Assembly (NCBI RefSeq): GCF_013449375.1
Contig: NZ_JACDRR010000006.1
Coordinates: 124,001 to 188,000, forward strand
Source of the DNA: Pectobacterium sp. CFBP8739
GTDB taxonomy: Bacteria > Pseudomonadota > Gammaproteobacteria > Enterobacterales > Enterobacteriaceae
Reading direction: 5' to 3'
DNA length: 64,000 bases
The number at the start of each line of letters is the position of its first letter. Position 1 is the first letter of the stretch. Of this stretch, positions 27,930-37,910 are shown piece after piece. The notes below the pieces were generated by a model that was not told where the DNA came from, did no database searches, and worked only from the letters and a program-made list of their open reading frames with translations. The position numbers and the translations under genes were made by a program.

Positions 27930-30230
27930 ATGAAACTACCACAATCGCGTTGTTATCTGGCGACGCTCATTGGCGTTAGCTGCGGGATGACATCGTTTCT
28001 GAGCGCTGCGCAGACCTCGACCACGTCTTCAACAGAACCTGCTCCTCAGGTGCAGAATCAGGCCGAAACGAAAACATCGTGCGACACGATGGTGGTAACG
28101 GCCGCAGAGCAAACCCGTCAGGCGCCGGGCGTGTCGGTGATTACGTCTGAGGATATCAGCAAACGTCCGCCCGCTAACGATCTGTCGGATCTGATTCGTA
28201 CCATGCCGGGCGTCAATCTGTCCGGTAACTCAACCAGCGGCCAGCGCGGTAACAACCGCCAGATCGATATCCGCGGTATGGGGCCGGAAAACACCTTGAT
28301 TTTGGTGGATGGCAAGCCCGTGTCGAGCCGTACGGCCGTGCGTTACGGCTGGCGCGGCGAGCGTGATACTCGCGGTGACACCAACTGGGTGCCTGCCGAT
28401 ATGGTCGAGCGTATTGAAGTGCTGCGTGGTCCGGCGGCGGCACGCTATGGCAACGGTGCCGCAGGCGGCGTAGTCAATATCATCACTAAGCAGCCAAGTC
28501 AGGAATGGCACGGTACCTGGAATACCTATCTGAACGCGCCGGAGCATAGCTCGGAAGGCGCTACCAAGCGTACCGATTTCAGCCTGATGGGCGGCCTGAC
28601 CGACAACCTGAGCTTCCGTCTGTTTGGTAATCTGAACAAAACCCAAGCTGATGCGCGCGATATTAACCAGGGGCATCAGTCCGCACGTGCGGGTAATCAG
28701 TCAGCTTCACTGCCTTCTGGGCGCGAAGGGGTACGTAATAAAGATATCAACGGGCTGCTGCGCTGGGATATGACCCAGCAGCAGTCGCTGGAATTCGAAG
28801 CAGGTTCCAGCCGTCAGGGCAATATCTATGCGGGTGATTCGCAAAACACTAACACGAACCCGCTGGTTGTTAGTAATTATGGCAAGGAAACCAACCGTAT
28901 GTACCGCCAGAATTTTGCGGTTACGCATCGCGGCTACTGGGACAGCGGCGTCAGCTCTACGTCGTATCTGCAATACGAACGTACGCACAATACCCGTATC
29001 CTTGAGGGGCTGTCCGGCGGCTTAGAAGGTATTTTTGATACCAATAATCCGAACCAATTCGGCACCATCAAACTGGATAATTTTACCGTGCACAACGAGG
29101 TCAATCTTCCGCTGAATCTCTGGGTCGATCAGGTGTTAACGTTCGGGGTCGAGTGGAACGAGCAGAAGATGACGGATCCGGTGTCGAACACGCAGACGAC
29201 AACCGAAGCGGGGAGTGTAGGATCGCTGAGCAGCAGCGGTCGTAGTGAGAAATCCGCGGCTCGTCTGGTTTCTGCCTTCGTGGAAGATAACGTCCAACTG
29301 ACGGATAGCACCATGTTAACGCCGGCGCTGCGTGTCGATCATCACAGCACGGCTGGCACCAACTGGAGCCCATCGCTTAACTTGTCGCAGGAGTTGGGTG
29401 ACGATTATACGCTGAAGCTGGGTATCGCCCGCGCTTATAAAGCACCGAACCTGTACCAGACGAATGAGAACTATATCCTCTATAGCCGTGGGCAGGGCTG
29501 TGCTGGCGGTACGTCTTGCTACCTGATCGGTAATGAAGACCTAAAAGCGGAAACCAGCCTGAATAAAGAGATTGGTCTGGAGTTTCACCGTGATGGGTTA
29601 ATTGCAGGTATCACTTATTTCCATAACGATTACCGCAACAAGATTGAATCGGGCAACAATGTCATCGGCAAAGCGGTGGGCGGAAGCAATGCCCAATATG
29701 CTAATGCCAATATTTTCCAGTGGGGCAATATACCGAAAGCCGTTATTCAGGGGCTGGAAGGTAACCTGACCGTTCCTGTCACGGAAAGCATCAACTGGCG
29801 TAACAACCTGACCTGGATGCTGGAATCAAAAAATAAAACCACGGGCGATTATCTGTCGATTACGCCGGAATTTACCCTGAATTCCTCGGTGGACTGGCAG
29901 GCGACGGAAAATCTCTCCTTCCTGGCCGATGTGACCTGGTATGGTCGCCAGAAGCCGAAGAAATATAACTACAAAGGTGAGCGCGTAACGGGGAGCGCAA
30001 CCAATGAGTTAAGCCCTTATGCGCTGTTCGGGTTAAGCAGTACCTATACGTTTAACAAGAACCTGAGCGTGACGGGCGGTGTCGAGAACCTGTTTGATAA
30101 ACGTCTGTTCCGTGCCGGTAATGCGCAGGATGTGGTGAACAATAACGTGGTTACTATTGCGGGTGCCGGTGCGGCAACCTATAACGAACCGGGACGGACT
30201 TTCTTTGTTAATGTGAAGACGTCATTCTAA
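27930..30230 (+). CDS. TonB-dependent catecholate siderophore receptor, FepA family
   Basis: An outer-membrane receptor of about 766 residues, very similar to E. coli FepA (ferric enterobactin) and PfeA/IroN. It has a signal peptide, a TonB-box-like DTMVVTAAEQ, the plug domain (IIRTMPGVNL-type block, STSGQRGNNRQIDIRGMGPE, LRGPAAARYGNGAAGGVVNI) and a 22-strand barrel ending VKTSF with terminal Phe. The ATG at 27930 gives a normal signal peptide; the ATG at 27891, which also has a GAGG site, would add 13 residues. Ligand is probably a catecholate siderophore. It is divergent from the AraC regulator. Confidence 0.9.
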   Translation: MKLPQSRCYLATLIGVSCGMTSFLSAAQTSTTSSTEPAPQVQNQAETKTSCDTMVVTAAEQTRQAPGVSVITSEDISKRPPANDLSDLIRTMPGVNLSGNSTSGQRGNNRQIDIRGMGPENTLILVDGKPVSSRTAVRYGWRGERDTRGDTNWVPADMVERIEVLRGPAAARYGNGAAGGVVNIITKQPSQEWHGTWNTYLNAPEHSSEGATKRTDFSLMGGLTDNLSFRLFGNLNKTQADARDINQGHQSARAGNQSASLPSGREGVRNKDINGLLRWDMTQQQSLEFEAGSSRQGNIYAGDSQNTNTNPLVVSNYGKETNRMYRQNFAVTHRGYWDSGVSSTSYLQYERTHNTRILEGLSGGLEGIFDTNNPNQFGTIKLDNFTVHNEVNLPLNLWVDQVLTFGVEWNEQKMTDPVSNTQTTTEAGSVGSLSSSGRSEKSAARLVSAFVEDNVQLTDSTMLTPALRVDHHSTAGTNWSPSLNLSQELGDDYTLKLGIARAYKAPNLYQTNENYILYSRGQGCAGGTSCYLIGNEDLKAETSLNKEIGLEFHRDGLIAGITYFHNDYRNKIESGNNVIGKAVGGSNAQYANANIFQWGNIPKAVIQGLEGNLTVPVTESINWRNNLTWMLESKNKTTGDYLSITPEFTLNSSVDWQATENLSFLADVTWYGRQKPKKYNYKGERVTGSATNELSPYALFGLSSTYTFNKNLSVTGGVENLFDKRLFRAGNAQDVVNNNVVTIAGAGAATYNEPGRTFFVNVKTSF

Positions 30231-30256
30231 GTTCTATACCCGTTATACTTAATCGC

Positions 30257-30286
30257 AAACGCTACGGGAGACCCTGTGGCGTTTTT
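30257..30286 (+). terminator. Intrinsic terminator after the receptor gene
   Basis: AAACGC and GCGTTT bracket a longer stem (with ACGGG/CCCTGT inside, one wobble and one bulge) followed by five Ts, 27 bases after the receptor stop. Confidence 0.75.
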
Positions 30287-30325
30287 ATTGCGGGGTTCAG
30301 TCTATGCCGTTTCGTGTCGCTGCTA

Positions 30326-30643
30326 TTAGGGACAGAAAATACCTTTTAAGGTGGCGACGATTTTTTCCACGTCCTGATTTTCGATACGGTAGTACAGCGT
30401 TTGAGATTCCCGTCGATAGCTAATCAACCCTTCCTCACGCATTTTCGCCAGATGTTGTGAGAGAGCGGACTGGCTGAGCGGGATATGTTCAAGCAACGCC
30501 CCCACCGACATTTCACCGTGTTCGATAAGCAGGCAAAGCACCAACAGCCTGTTTTCGTTGCCAATCGCACGTAGCAGCGCCGCAGCTTTTGCCGCACCGT
30601 CCTGCATGAATTTCTGATCCGAATTGCTCAACGTCATGTTCAT
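30326..30643 (-). CDS. ArsR-family winged-helix regulator (BigR/YgaV/SqrR-like)
   Basis: A 105-residue ArsR/SmtB-fold repressor. The recognition helix is SQSALSQHLAKMREEGLI followed by the wing RRESQTLYYRI. It lacks the metal-binding ELCVCDL motif and instead has two cysteines, C37 (LLVLCLL) and C104 (GIFCP at the C-terminus), the pattern of the persulfide-sensing BigR/YgaV/SqrR group. No sulfide-oxidation genes are next to it, and it is divergent from the RtcB-like gene. Sulfur sensing is inferred from the cysteine pattern only. Start could be 30643 or the ATG at 30637. Confidence 0.82.
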   Translation of the reverse strand: MNMTLSNSDQKFMQDGAAKAAALLRAIGNENRLLVLCLLIEHGEMSVGALLEHIPLSQSALSQHLAKMREEGLISYRRESQTLYYRIENQDVEKIVATLKGIFCP

Positions 30644-30762
30644 ACCATCCTGCGTGACAGGCTAATTTAGTGATGACTAATGTAGCCAGTTTACTATACC
30701 GCGAAGGCAATGACGACGTTCGACAGTGTGGCGGATGCGAGGATAGCGCGACGTCGTGACGG

Positions 30763-30873
30763 TTTACAATCGTGCCAGTTCTACCTAGAATAGCCCGACA
30801 TCCTTTCCTGAATCTGCTGCTGCAGGAAAAACAACCTTCTCCTCGAAACGGGAGGAGCGCTTTTTTGTTTTTT
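30763..30873 (+). promoter_or_regulatory. Promoter and attenuator-like leader of the RtcB gene
   Basis: A sigma70-type promoter (TTTACA, 17-bp spacer, TAGAAT at 30786-30791) predicts a start near 30798. The leader then has a stem TTTCCTG/CAGGAAA (30804-30829) and a terminator-like stem CTCCTC/GAGGAG (30839-30857) followed by TTTTTTGTTTTTT, ending 13 bases before the RtcB start codon. This is the layout of transcription attenuation. What would control read-through is not visible. Confidence 0.6.
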
Positions 30874-30885
30874 CCAGGTAGCACC

Positions 30886-32286
30886 ATGTCTACATTTACT
30901 CGCTTACAAAAACGTTTATCCCGTTTGGGGATAGACACTGATTACCAACATTCTATTTATCATCTTCGCAGGCAGCATGCAGAAGCGCAGGTTCTGTTGC
31001 CGGAAACCTTGCCGCTGGAAGAAAAGGCGGTTCAGCAACTGCTGGATTTCGCCTCGGTACACCTACCGGGCAGCGATGCACGCGTCTGTGCCGCTCGTGC
31101 CACGCCTGATTTCCACCCCGGTACGCTTGCGCCCGTCGGCAGCATTGTCGCCACCACGGAGAATTTCGTTATCCCTGCGGCGATTGGGACGGATATCAAC
31201 TGCGGTATGCGTTTGCTGACCACGGGCGTGCAGCATACGGATGCTGACGCGCACAAACCGGCGCTGATTCAGGCGCTCAAAAACACGTTACTGCTGGATC
31301 AGCGCGATGTTCCCGTAACGCCAGATTCGTTTTCTGCTCTCTTTGACGAAGGGCTTTCGGCGTGGCTGGCTGCACTGCCCTTGCAGGGACTCTGGCAGGA
31401 GGTGGACTTCCGGCGTTTATCGACAGAACTTGCCTTGATTGCCGGAGCCGAGGCTGTCCGCGCCCACAGTCGCCATGCGCCTGAGCCATTTTTTGCACCG
31501 CGCGAGATTCTTCGTCCTTCCAGTTTGGGTACGGTTGGGTCGGGTAACCATTTCGTTGAGTTGCAAATTGTTGACGCTGTTTTGGACCGACATGCGGCGT
31601 ATCAGGCTGGCGTACAGGAAGGCGAAGTCGTGATTATGATTCATACCGGTTCACGGGATGTCGGCTTTTATGTCGGCCAACGTGGGATCGATAAAGCACG
31701 CGCTTGCTGGCCAGCGGGAGAAAAATACCCGGCGTCCGGCCTGTTTGGTCTGGTTGATGAGCAGGCGACGGACTATATGGAAGCCATGGGCGTGGCCGCC
31801 CGCTATGCGTGGATCAATCGGATCGTGCTGACGGAACTGATTCGCTCGTCCTGGAAACAGGTGTTTACGCGCGATACCAGCAAGCTGGTGGTCGATCTGT
31901 CGCATAACATCATTCTGCCGGAACATGGGATGAACCTGCATCGCAAGGGCGCGACCCCAGCCAAAGCCGGAGCGTTCGCGCTGATTCCTGGTTCGATGGG
32001 GGACTACTCTTATCTCGTCACGGGGAAGGGGAATCCCGATTGGCTGTGGTCGTGTTCACACGGCGCGGGGCGTGCCGAGCGTCGGCAAAGTATGCGTAAT
32101 AAGGTTGATACGGTGAAGTCGACAGATGCGTTGCCCTGGCAATGTATCACGCTGAAGGATGAACGCCTGCGGGAAGAGGCACCAGCGGCCTATAAGCCGG
32201 TTACGCCTGTGATTGATATTCAGGAACAGTCAGGACTGATTCAACCCGTGGCGCGGCTGCGGCCGTGGTTGACGTTTAAGGCGTAA
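30886..32286 (+). CDS. RtcB-family RNA ligase
   Basis: RtcB ligases join RNA 2',3'-cyclic phosphate or 3'-phosphate ends to 5'-OH ends using Mn2+ and GTP. The 466-residue protein has the metal-binding DINCGMRLL, GTVGSGNHFVE, IHTGSRDVG, DLSHNI and the guanylation-site histidine in CSHGAGR. It is of the RtcB2 kind, more divergent than E. coli RtcB. No rtcA, rtcR or prfH is adjacent. ATG at 30886 (AGGT 7 bases upstream) matches the family N-terminus; the frame is open upstream through the leader. Likely role: repair of damaged tRNA or rRNA. Confidence 0.88.
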   Translation: MSTFTRLQKRLSRLGIDTDYQHSIYHLRRQHAEAQVLLPETLPLEEKAVQQLLDFASVHLPGSDARVCAARATPDFHPGTLAPVGSIVATTENFVIPAAIGTDINCGMRLLTTGVQHTDADAHKPALIQALKNTLLLDQRDVPVTPDSFSALFDEGLSAWLAALPLQGLWQEVDFRRLSTELALIAGAEAVRAHSRHAPEPFFAPREILRPSSLGTVGSGNHFVELQIVDAVLDRHAAYQAGVQEGEVVIMIHTGSRDVGFYVGQRGIDKARACWPAGEKYPASGLFGLVDEQATDYMEAMGVAARYAWINRIVLTELIRSSWKQVFTRDTSKLVVDLSHNIILPEHGMNLHRKGATPAKAGAFALIPGSMGDYSYLVTGKGNPDWLWSCSHGAGRAERRQSMRNKVDTVKSTDALPWQCITLKDERLREEAPAAYKPVTPVIDIQEQSGLIQPVARLRPWLTFKA

Positions 32287-32315
32287 TAGAACATTGATAC
32301 CGTACATCAGCATAA

Positions 32316-32397
32316 TTAGTGTTTGAGCATAGCTAGTGTTCGAGCAATGTCTACGTGCGAGCATAGATAGTTAGTGTTCGAGCATAGTTAGTGTGCG
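32316..32397 (+). repeat. 17-bp tandem repeat array, about 4.6 units
   Basis: Units of the pattern TTAGTGTTCGAGCATAG begin at 32316, 32333, 32350, 32371 and (partial) 32388, with a 4-base insert ATAG before the fourth. Units 1 and 4 differ at one base; units 2 and 3 are more diverged. The array lies 30 bases after the RtcB gene in the 368-base gap before acnB. The remainder, 32398-32654, holds the acnB promoter region and no gene I can support. Confidence 0.85.
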
Positions 32398-32654
32398 CCG
32401 TCAGGGGCGCATGCTATTCTGCTGATGTCGGTATTTTTCAGTGATAGTGAAATTGGGCACATCACGCAGTTGAATAAAAATTAATGTTGCTATTATGTGA
32501 ACGAATTAACAATCAATTCAAATCCTGATATGCTGACGAGGCTGGACCGGACACTCTACTACCTTACATCCACACGCTGACACCCAGGCATGGACACCAC
32601 AATTGGGAACAAGAGCGCCGGCATAATGAAGACAATGAGAGCGAGGAGAACGTC

Positions 32655-35252
32655 GTGCTAGAAGAATATCGTAAGCACGTAGCCGAGCGGGCTGCGCAGG
32701 GGATTGTTCCTAAACCGTTAGATGCCACGCAGATGGCCGCGCTGGTTGAGTCACTCAAGAATCCCCCGGCAGGCGAAGAAGAAGCATTGCTTGATCTGCT
32801 GATTAATCGCGTCCCTCCCGGCGTTGATGAAGCCGCCTATGTAAAGGCCGGTTTTTTGGCTGCCGTCGCTAAAGGCGAAGCCACTTCCCCCTTGGTTAGC
32901 CAGGAAAAAGCGGTTGAGCTGCTGGGTACCATGCAAGGGGGTTATAACATCCATCCGCTGATTGATGCGTTAGACAATGACAAGTTGGCTCCGATTGCCG
33001 CCGAAGCGCTGTCCCACACGCTGCTGATGTTTGATAACTTCTACGATGTGGAAGAAAAGGCGAAAGCGGGCAATGCGCACGCCAAGAAAGTGATTCAATC
33101 CTGGGCTGATGCCGAGTGGTTCCTGTCCCGCCCGAAACTGGCGGAAAAAATTACCGTTACCGTTTTTAAAGTTACCGGTGAAACCAACACGGATGACTTA
33201 TCTCCGGCACCTGATGCCTGGTCACGCCCTGATATCCCTCTGCACGCGCTGGCGATGCTGAAAAACGCCCGTGAAGGTATCGATCCCGATCAGCCTGGCA
33301 CTGTTGGCCCGATCAAACAGATCGAAGAACTGAACAAGAAAGGCTTCCCGCTGGCTTACGTCGGCGACGTTGTCGGTACAGGATCATCGCGTAAATCGGC
33401 GACCAACTCCGTGTTGTGGTTCATGGGCGAAGATATCCCTTATGTTCCGAACAAACGCGGCGGTGGCGTAGTGCTGGGCGGCAAAATTGCCCCGATCTTC
33501 TTCAACACGATGGAAGATGCCGGTGCGCTGCCGATCGAAGTGGATGTGAACGATCTGAATATGGGCGATGTGATCGATATTTACCCGTATGAAGGCGAAG
33601 TACGCCGTCATGACACCAATGAAGTGCTGGCGACGTTCGCACTCAAGACCGACGTATTGCTGGATGAAGTTCGCGCCGGTGGCCGTATTCCACTGATTAT
33701 CGGCCGCGGTCTGACCTCCAAAGCGCGTGAGTCACTGGGCTTGCCGCACAGCGATGTCTTCCGTATTTCCAAAGCGGTTGAAGCCAGCAAAAAAGGCTTC
33801 TCGCTGGCGCAGAAAATGGTGGGACGTGCCTGTGGCGTCGCGGGTATTCGCCCTGACGAATACTGCGAACCGAAGATGACCTCTGTCGGTTCACAGGACA
33901 CCACTGGCCCAATGACCCGTGATGAGCTGAAAGACCTGGCCTGTCTGGGCTTCTCCGCCGATCTGGTGATGCAGTCATTCTGTCACACTGCCGCCTATCC
34001 GAAGCCGGTTGACGTGACCACGCACCACACGCTGCCTGATTTTATCATGAACCGTGGCGGCGTATCGCTACGTCCGGGTGATGGGGTTATTCACTCTTGG
34101 CTGAACCGTATGCTGCTGCCGGATACCGTTGGTACGGGCGGTGACTCCCATACGCGTTTCCCCATCGGTATTTCTTTCCCAGCGGGCTCCGGTCTGGTGG
34201 CGTTTGCTGCCGCGACGGGCGTGATGCCGCTGGATATGCCGGAATCCGTTCTGGTGCGTTTCAAAGGCAAAATGCAGCCGGGTATTACTCTGCGCGATCT
34301 GGTTCACGCCATTCCGCTGTATGCCATCAAGCAAGGCTTGCTGACCGTTGAGAAGAAAGGTAAGAAGAACATCTTCTCTGGTCGTATTCTGGAAATCGAA
34401 GGTCTGCCAGATCTGAAAGTCGAACAGGCGTTTGAACTGACCGACGCCTCGGCGGAACGCTCTGCGGCTGGCTGTACGATCAAGTTGGATAAAGAACCGA
34501 TCATCGAGTATCTGAACTCTAACATCGTGCTGTTGAAGTGGATGATCTCCGAAGGTTACGGCGATCGCCGTACGCTGGAGCGTCGTATTCAGGGCATGGA
34601 AAAATGGCTGGCCGATCCACAACTGCTGGAAGCGGATGCCGATGCCGAGTACGCCGCGGTGATCGACATCGATCTGGCCGACATCAAAGAGCCGATCCTG
34701 TGTGCGCCGAACGATCCAGACGATGCGCGCTGGTTGTCTGACGTGCAGGGCGAGAAGATTGATGAAGTCTTTATCGGTTCCTGTATGACTAACATCGGGC
34801 ACTTCCGTGCGGCAGGTAAACTGCTGGATAGCCACAAAGGCCAGTTGCCGACCCGCCTGTGGGTTGCACCGCCGACCAAGATGGATGCGGCACAGCTGAC
34901 CGAAGAAGGTTACTACAGTGTGTTTGGCAAGAGTGGAGCACGTATCGAGATCCCAGGCTGCTCGCTGTGTATGGGTAACCAGGCGCGCGTGGCGGATGGT
35001 GCGACGGTGGTTTCTACCTCGACCCGTAACTTCCCGAACCGTTTGGGAACTGGTGCCAACGTGTATCTGGCGTCTGCTGAGCTGGCGGCGGTGGCGTCTC
35101 TGCTGGGTCGTTTGCCGACGTCAGAAGAGTACCAGACCTACATGTCGCAGGTGGATAAAACTGCGCAGGATACCTATCGCTATCTGAATTTTGACCAGTT
35201 AGGTCAATATACCGAGAAAGCCGATGGCGTGATCTTCCAGACGACGGTCTAA
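32655..35252 (+). CDS. acnB: Aconitate hydratase B
   Basis: AcnB interconverts citrate and isocitrate in the TCA cycle and, as apo-protein, binds mRNA. It is 865 residues, as in E. coli. The start is GTG at 32655 after GAGGAGAACGTC. N-terminal HEAT-like domain precedes the swivel domain; the [4Fe-4S] ligands are Cys in [10 protein letters not shown] and the pair in [27 protein letters not shown] and [18 protein letters not shown]-type blocks are intact. The 12-kb accessory block separates it from lpd, whereas E. coli has only yacH there. Confidence 0.98.
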   Translation: MLEEYRKHVAERAAQGIVPKPLDATQMAALVESLKNPPAGEEEALLDLLINRVPPGVDEAAYVKAGFLAAVAKGEATSPLVSQEKAVELLGTMQGGYNIHPLIDALDNDKLAPIAAEALSHTLLMFDNFYDVEEKAKAGNAHAKKVIQSWADAEWFLSRPKLAEKITVTVFKVTGETNTDDLSPAPDAWSRPDIPLHALAMLKNAREGIDPDQPGTVGPIKQIEELNKKGFPLAYVGDVVGTGSSRKSATNSVLWFMGEDIPYVPNKRGGGVVLGGKIAPIFFNTMEDAGALPIEVDVNDLNMGDVIDIYPYEGEVRRHDTNEVLATFALKTDVLLDEVRAGGRIPLIIGRGLTSKARESLGLPHSDVFRISKAVEASKKGFSLAQKMVGRACGVAGIRPDEYCEPKMTSVGSQDTTGPMTRDELKDLACLGFSADLVMQSFCHTAAYPKPVDVTTHHTLPDFIMNRGGVSLRPGDGVIHSWLNRMLLPDTVGTGGDSHTRFPIGISFPAGSGLVAFAAATGVMPLDMPESVLVRFKGKMQPGITLRDLVHAIPLYAIKQGLLTVEKKGKKNIFSGRILEIEGLPDLKVEQAFELTDASAERSAAGCTIKLDKEPIIEYLNSNIVLLKWMISEGYGDRRTLERRIQGMEKWLADPQLLEADADAEYAAVIDIDLADIKEPILCAPNDPDDARWLSDVQGEKIDEVFIGSCMTNIGHFRAAGKLLDSHKGQLPTRLWVAPPTKMDAAQLTEEGYYSVFGKSGARIEIPGCSLCMGNQARVADGATVVSTSTRNFPNRLGTGANVYLASAELAAVASLLGRLPTSEEYQTYMSQVDKTAQDTYRYLNFDQLGQYTEKADGVIFQTTV

Positions 35253-35280
35253 CTCGCTATAGTTCGCATCTCTACACCGT

Positions 35281-35306
35281 AGGAGGCCTTGTGCCTCCTT
35301 TTTTTC
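35281..35306 (+). terminator. Intrinsic terminator after acnB
   Basis: AGGAGGC, a CTTGT loop and GCCTCCT followed by a run of Ts, 28 bases after the acnB stop. Confidence 0.92.
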
Positions 35307-35457
35307 TGCCTGTTTTATACGCGTCATATCTCACATTGCCTGTGCATTGGCGGTTGGCATCGTGCCTTTGCAGCATGAAAGGTGAAGGTGTATCACGACG
35401 AGAGGGGGCAGAGGCGACTAAACTGAACAGAAGAAACATCACAGTGAGGATGACATC

Positions 35458-35817
35458 ATGGACTATGAATTTTTGCGGGATGTGACGGGCCAGGTCATCG
35501 TTCGTATGTCGATGGGACATGAAGCGATCGGACACTGGTTCAATGAAGAAGTAAAAGGCCAGCTAACGGTCTTAACTGATGTTGAAGAAGCGGCGCGCTC
35601 TGTTGCAGGCAGTGAGCGGCAGTGGCGGCGCGTGGGTCATGAATACACGCTATCGCTGGATGAAGAAGAAGTGATGGTGCAGGCAAATCAGCTCTCTTTC
35701 ACCACGGATGAGCTGGAAGAAGGCATGAGCTATTACGACGAAGAAAGCCTGTCTTTATGCGGACTGGATGATTTTCTGACGCTGGTGGAAAAATATCGCG
35801 AGTTCGTCCTGCATTGA
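35458..35817 (+). CDS. yacL: UPF0231 family protein YacL
   Basis: A 119-residue cytoplasmic protein of unknown function, conserved next to acnB in enterobacteria. The sequence [35 protein letters not shown] and the overall acidic composition match E. coli YacL closely. A ribosome site TGAGGATGACATC precedes the ATG. No catalytic motif or membrane segment is visible, so no function is proposed. Confidence 0.93.
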
Positions 35818-35880
35818 TGCTTTTGGCAACACAACCGCATTTGGCCATGCGATCGTGTTGAGAACACCGCTAGGTTGGAC

Positions 35881-35905
35881 ACACCACCCGACAGACGAGT
35901 GGTGT
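35881..35905. terminator. Hairpin between convergent yacL and fsa
   Basis: ACACCAC and GTGGTGT form a 7-bp stem, extended by two inner pairs, between the ends of the two genes. No T run is adjacent; a role in ending either transcript is only plausible. Confidence 0.4.
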
Positions 35906-35916
35906 TCTGCCATCAA

Positions 35917-36582
35917 TCAGCCAAGATCGGCATGGCCGAAACGTGCCTGCCAGTCATGATCGAATCGGTTAAGGGCATCGTCAACCGCGGGGTCTTGCAG
36001 GAACAGCTCGGCAACCGCAGGGTCAACGGTAATCGCCCGACACCCCGCCAGCAGGCAGTCCAGTACCTGACGTGGCGTCCGAAAGCTGGCTGCCAGCACC
36101 TGAGTGTGCGGACTGTGCAGGTTAATCAGGGTTTGCAGCTCTTTCACCAGCGCAATCCCATCACCACCCTGAGCATCGATGCGATTGACGTAAGGGGCGA
36201 TATAGCGAGCCCCCGCCAGCGCGGCATAAAACCCTTGCCCCGCACCGTAGACGGCGGTGCCGAGGGTGGGAATATCCAGCGCCGTCAAATGCTTAATGGC
36301 TCGTAAACCGGCATGCGTCACTGGGACTTTGATGACCAGAGAAGGAATCACGTCTCTGAGTTTCAGCGCTTCCTCCACCATGGCGTCAGGATCGCGTGCC
36401 ATCACCTGAGCAAACAGCTTGCCTTCCGTGCCGATAATGGCCTGCATGTCCCGTAGCACGGTATAAATATCGGATTTTCCGCGTGCGACAATACTTGGGT
36501 TGGTGGTCACGCCTTTAATCGGTAACACGCCAGCAAGCCGTTCTACTGCGGCGACATCCGCCGTATCTAAATAGAATTCCAT
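35917..36582 (-). CDS. fsa: Fructose-6-phosphate aldolase (transaldolase family)
   Basis: An Fsa/TalC-type class I aldolase of 221 residues, reversibly cleaving fructose-6-phosphate (or related ketose/aldol products) to dihydroxyacetone and glyceraldehyde-3-phosphate. The Schiff-base lysine is K85 (LVIKVPVT); [18 protein letters not shown] and [15 protein letters not shown] are intact. The ATG at 36582 gives MEFYLDT as in E. coli FsaA, with GGGGG 5 bases upstream; an adjacent ATG at 36585 is possible. It lies 55 bases downstream of a PTS IIC gene and probably processes the sugar imported by that system. Confidence 0.9.
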   Translation of the reverse strand: MEFYLDTADVAAVERLAGVLPIKGVTTNPSIVARGKSDIYTVLRDMQAIIGTEGKLFAQVMARDPDAMVEEALKLRDVIPSLVIKVPVTHAGLRAIKHLTALDIPTLGTAVYGAGQGFYAALAGARYIAPYVNRIDAQGGDGIALVKELQTLINLHSPHTQVLAASFRTPRQVLDCLLAGCRAITVDPAVAELFLQDPAVDDALNRFDHDWQARFGHADLG

Positions 36583-36595
36583 CATTTCCCCCGTT

Positions 36596-36613
36596 AACTA
36601 AAACCGGTCTATT
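36596..36613 (-). promoter_or_regulatory. Copy of a motif shared by three intergenic gaps of the catabolic island
   Basis: On the minus strand this reads AATAGACCGGTTTTAGTT, just upstream of fsa. It closely resembles AATAGAACGGTTTTAAGTT upstream of the DHDPS-family gene and AATAAGAACGGTT upstream of the SDR gene. A shared operator is possible; the protein that binds is unknown. Confidence 0.45.
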
Positions 36614-36636
36614 GGATGACATTCATCAATGCGGGC

Positions 36637-37896
36637 TTAGCGCACGATAATGCCCAACAGAATCCCCACCGCGCCGAAATCGGAATCGCTGAACGTGGTG
36701 TTTGCCAGTCCGATACTGCCCAACACCGGCAGCAGGAAAACCGGCAGGAAGGTAATCAGCAGTCCGTTGGCAAAAGAACCTAGAATCGCACCGCGACGTC
36801 CGCCGGTGGCGTTACCGAACACGCCAGCCGCTGCACCGACGAAGAAGTGCGGCACCACGCCGGGAATGATCACCGTTAATCCCATCAGGTAAAGCAGAAC
36901 CATACCGATCACTCCAGCCGCAAAGCTGCTCAGGAAGCCGACCAGAACGGCATTCGGGGCATACGGGAAAACAACGGGGCAATCTAATGCGGGTTTAGCG
37001 TTGGGAACCAGTTTGTCAGAAATGCCTTTAAACGCAGGCACGATTTCCGCAATCACCATCCGCACACCTTGCAGCACGATATACACGCCGGCGGCAAAGG
37101 TAATGGACTGAATCAGCGAAAACATAAACCAGTTTTTTCCACCGGCGTTCATCGTTTTCACCGCTTCAGGGCCGGCAAACAGACAGGTGAAAATGAAGAT
37201 GAAAAACATGGTAAAGGCGATGGCAACCGGCGTATCACGCAGGAACAGCAGGCTTTTCGGCACTTCCATGTCTTCGGTTGATTTCTCTTTATTACCAAAC
37301 TTGCTGCCGATAAACGCTGACAGCAGCTGTGATATCGCAGAGAAGTGACCAAAGGCGACGTCATCCGAGCCTGTGACTTTCTTCATATACGGGTGAATAA
37401 TGGCAGGGAACAGCACCATCGATACCCCAACGACCAGCGAGCCAACGGTAATCAGCATCACCCCTTTCATGCCCGCTGTCGCCAGAATCACCGCAACCAT
37501 CATCGACATAAACAGCGTGTGGTGTCCGGTCAGGAAGATGTATTTCCACGGCGTAAAGCGGGCGATGGCAATATTAATAACCATCGCAAAGAACATGATC
37601 ATCGCCATCTCGGTGCCGAAGTTCTTCTGTGCGACGGCGACAATGGCTTCATTGTTCGGTACTACACCGGCGATACCAAACGCATGGTGGAAAATCTGGG
37701 CGAAATCGCCTAGCGAGGACACGATCAAGCTTGCGCCCGCCCCGAGGATCAGGAAACCCATCACGGTTTTCACGGTGCCTTTGATGCACTCTGTGGCAGG
37801 TTTCTTTTGTGCAATCAGGCCGATAAGGGCGATCAAACCGACCAGTATTGAGGGTTCAGACAGCACATCGCTCATTAAAAAACGGAAAAATTCCAT
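36637..37896 (-). CDS. PTS ascorbate-family (UlaA/SgaT) transporter, EIIC component
   Basis: The membrane translocation subunit of a PTS of the ascorbate-galactitol class. The 419-residue protein has about 11 hydrophobic segments, begins MEFFRFLMSDVLSEPSILVGL and includes the family blocks HHTLFMSMMVA and FGNATGGRRGAILGSF. It is followed downstream by fsa and preceded by separate IIB and IIA genes, so phosphoryl transfer runs from IIA to IIB to the incoming sugar. The substrate is not necessarily ascorbate: none of the ulaDEF or ulaG genes is nearby. Confidence 0.9.
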   Translation of the reverse strand: MEFFRFLMSDVLSEPSILVGLIALIGLIAQKKPATECIKGTVKTVMGFLILGAGASLIVSSLGDFAQIFHHAFGIAGVVPNNEAIVAVAQKNFGTEMAMIMFFAMVINIAIARFTPWKYIFLTGHHTLFMSMMVAVILATAGMKGVMLITVGSLVVGVSMVLFPAIIHPYMKKVTGSDDVAFGHFSAISQLLSAFIGSKFGNKEKSTEDMEVPKSLLFLRDTPVAIAFTMFFIFIFTCLFAGPEAVKTMNAGGKNWFMFSLIQSITFAAGVYIVLQGVRMVIAEIVPAFKGISDKLVPNAKPALDCPVVFPYAPNAVLVGFLSSFAAGVIGMVLLYLMGLTVIIPGVVPHFFVGAAAGVFGNATGGRRGAILGSFANGLLITFLPVFLLPVLGSIGLANTTFSDSDFGAVGILLGIIVR

Positions 37897-37910
37897 TTTT
37901 GATCCTCCGC

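Noticed and set aside
32316-32397. 17-bp repeat array as a CRISPR
   Set aside because: Units adjoin without spacers and are too short and diverged.
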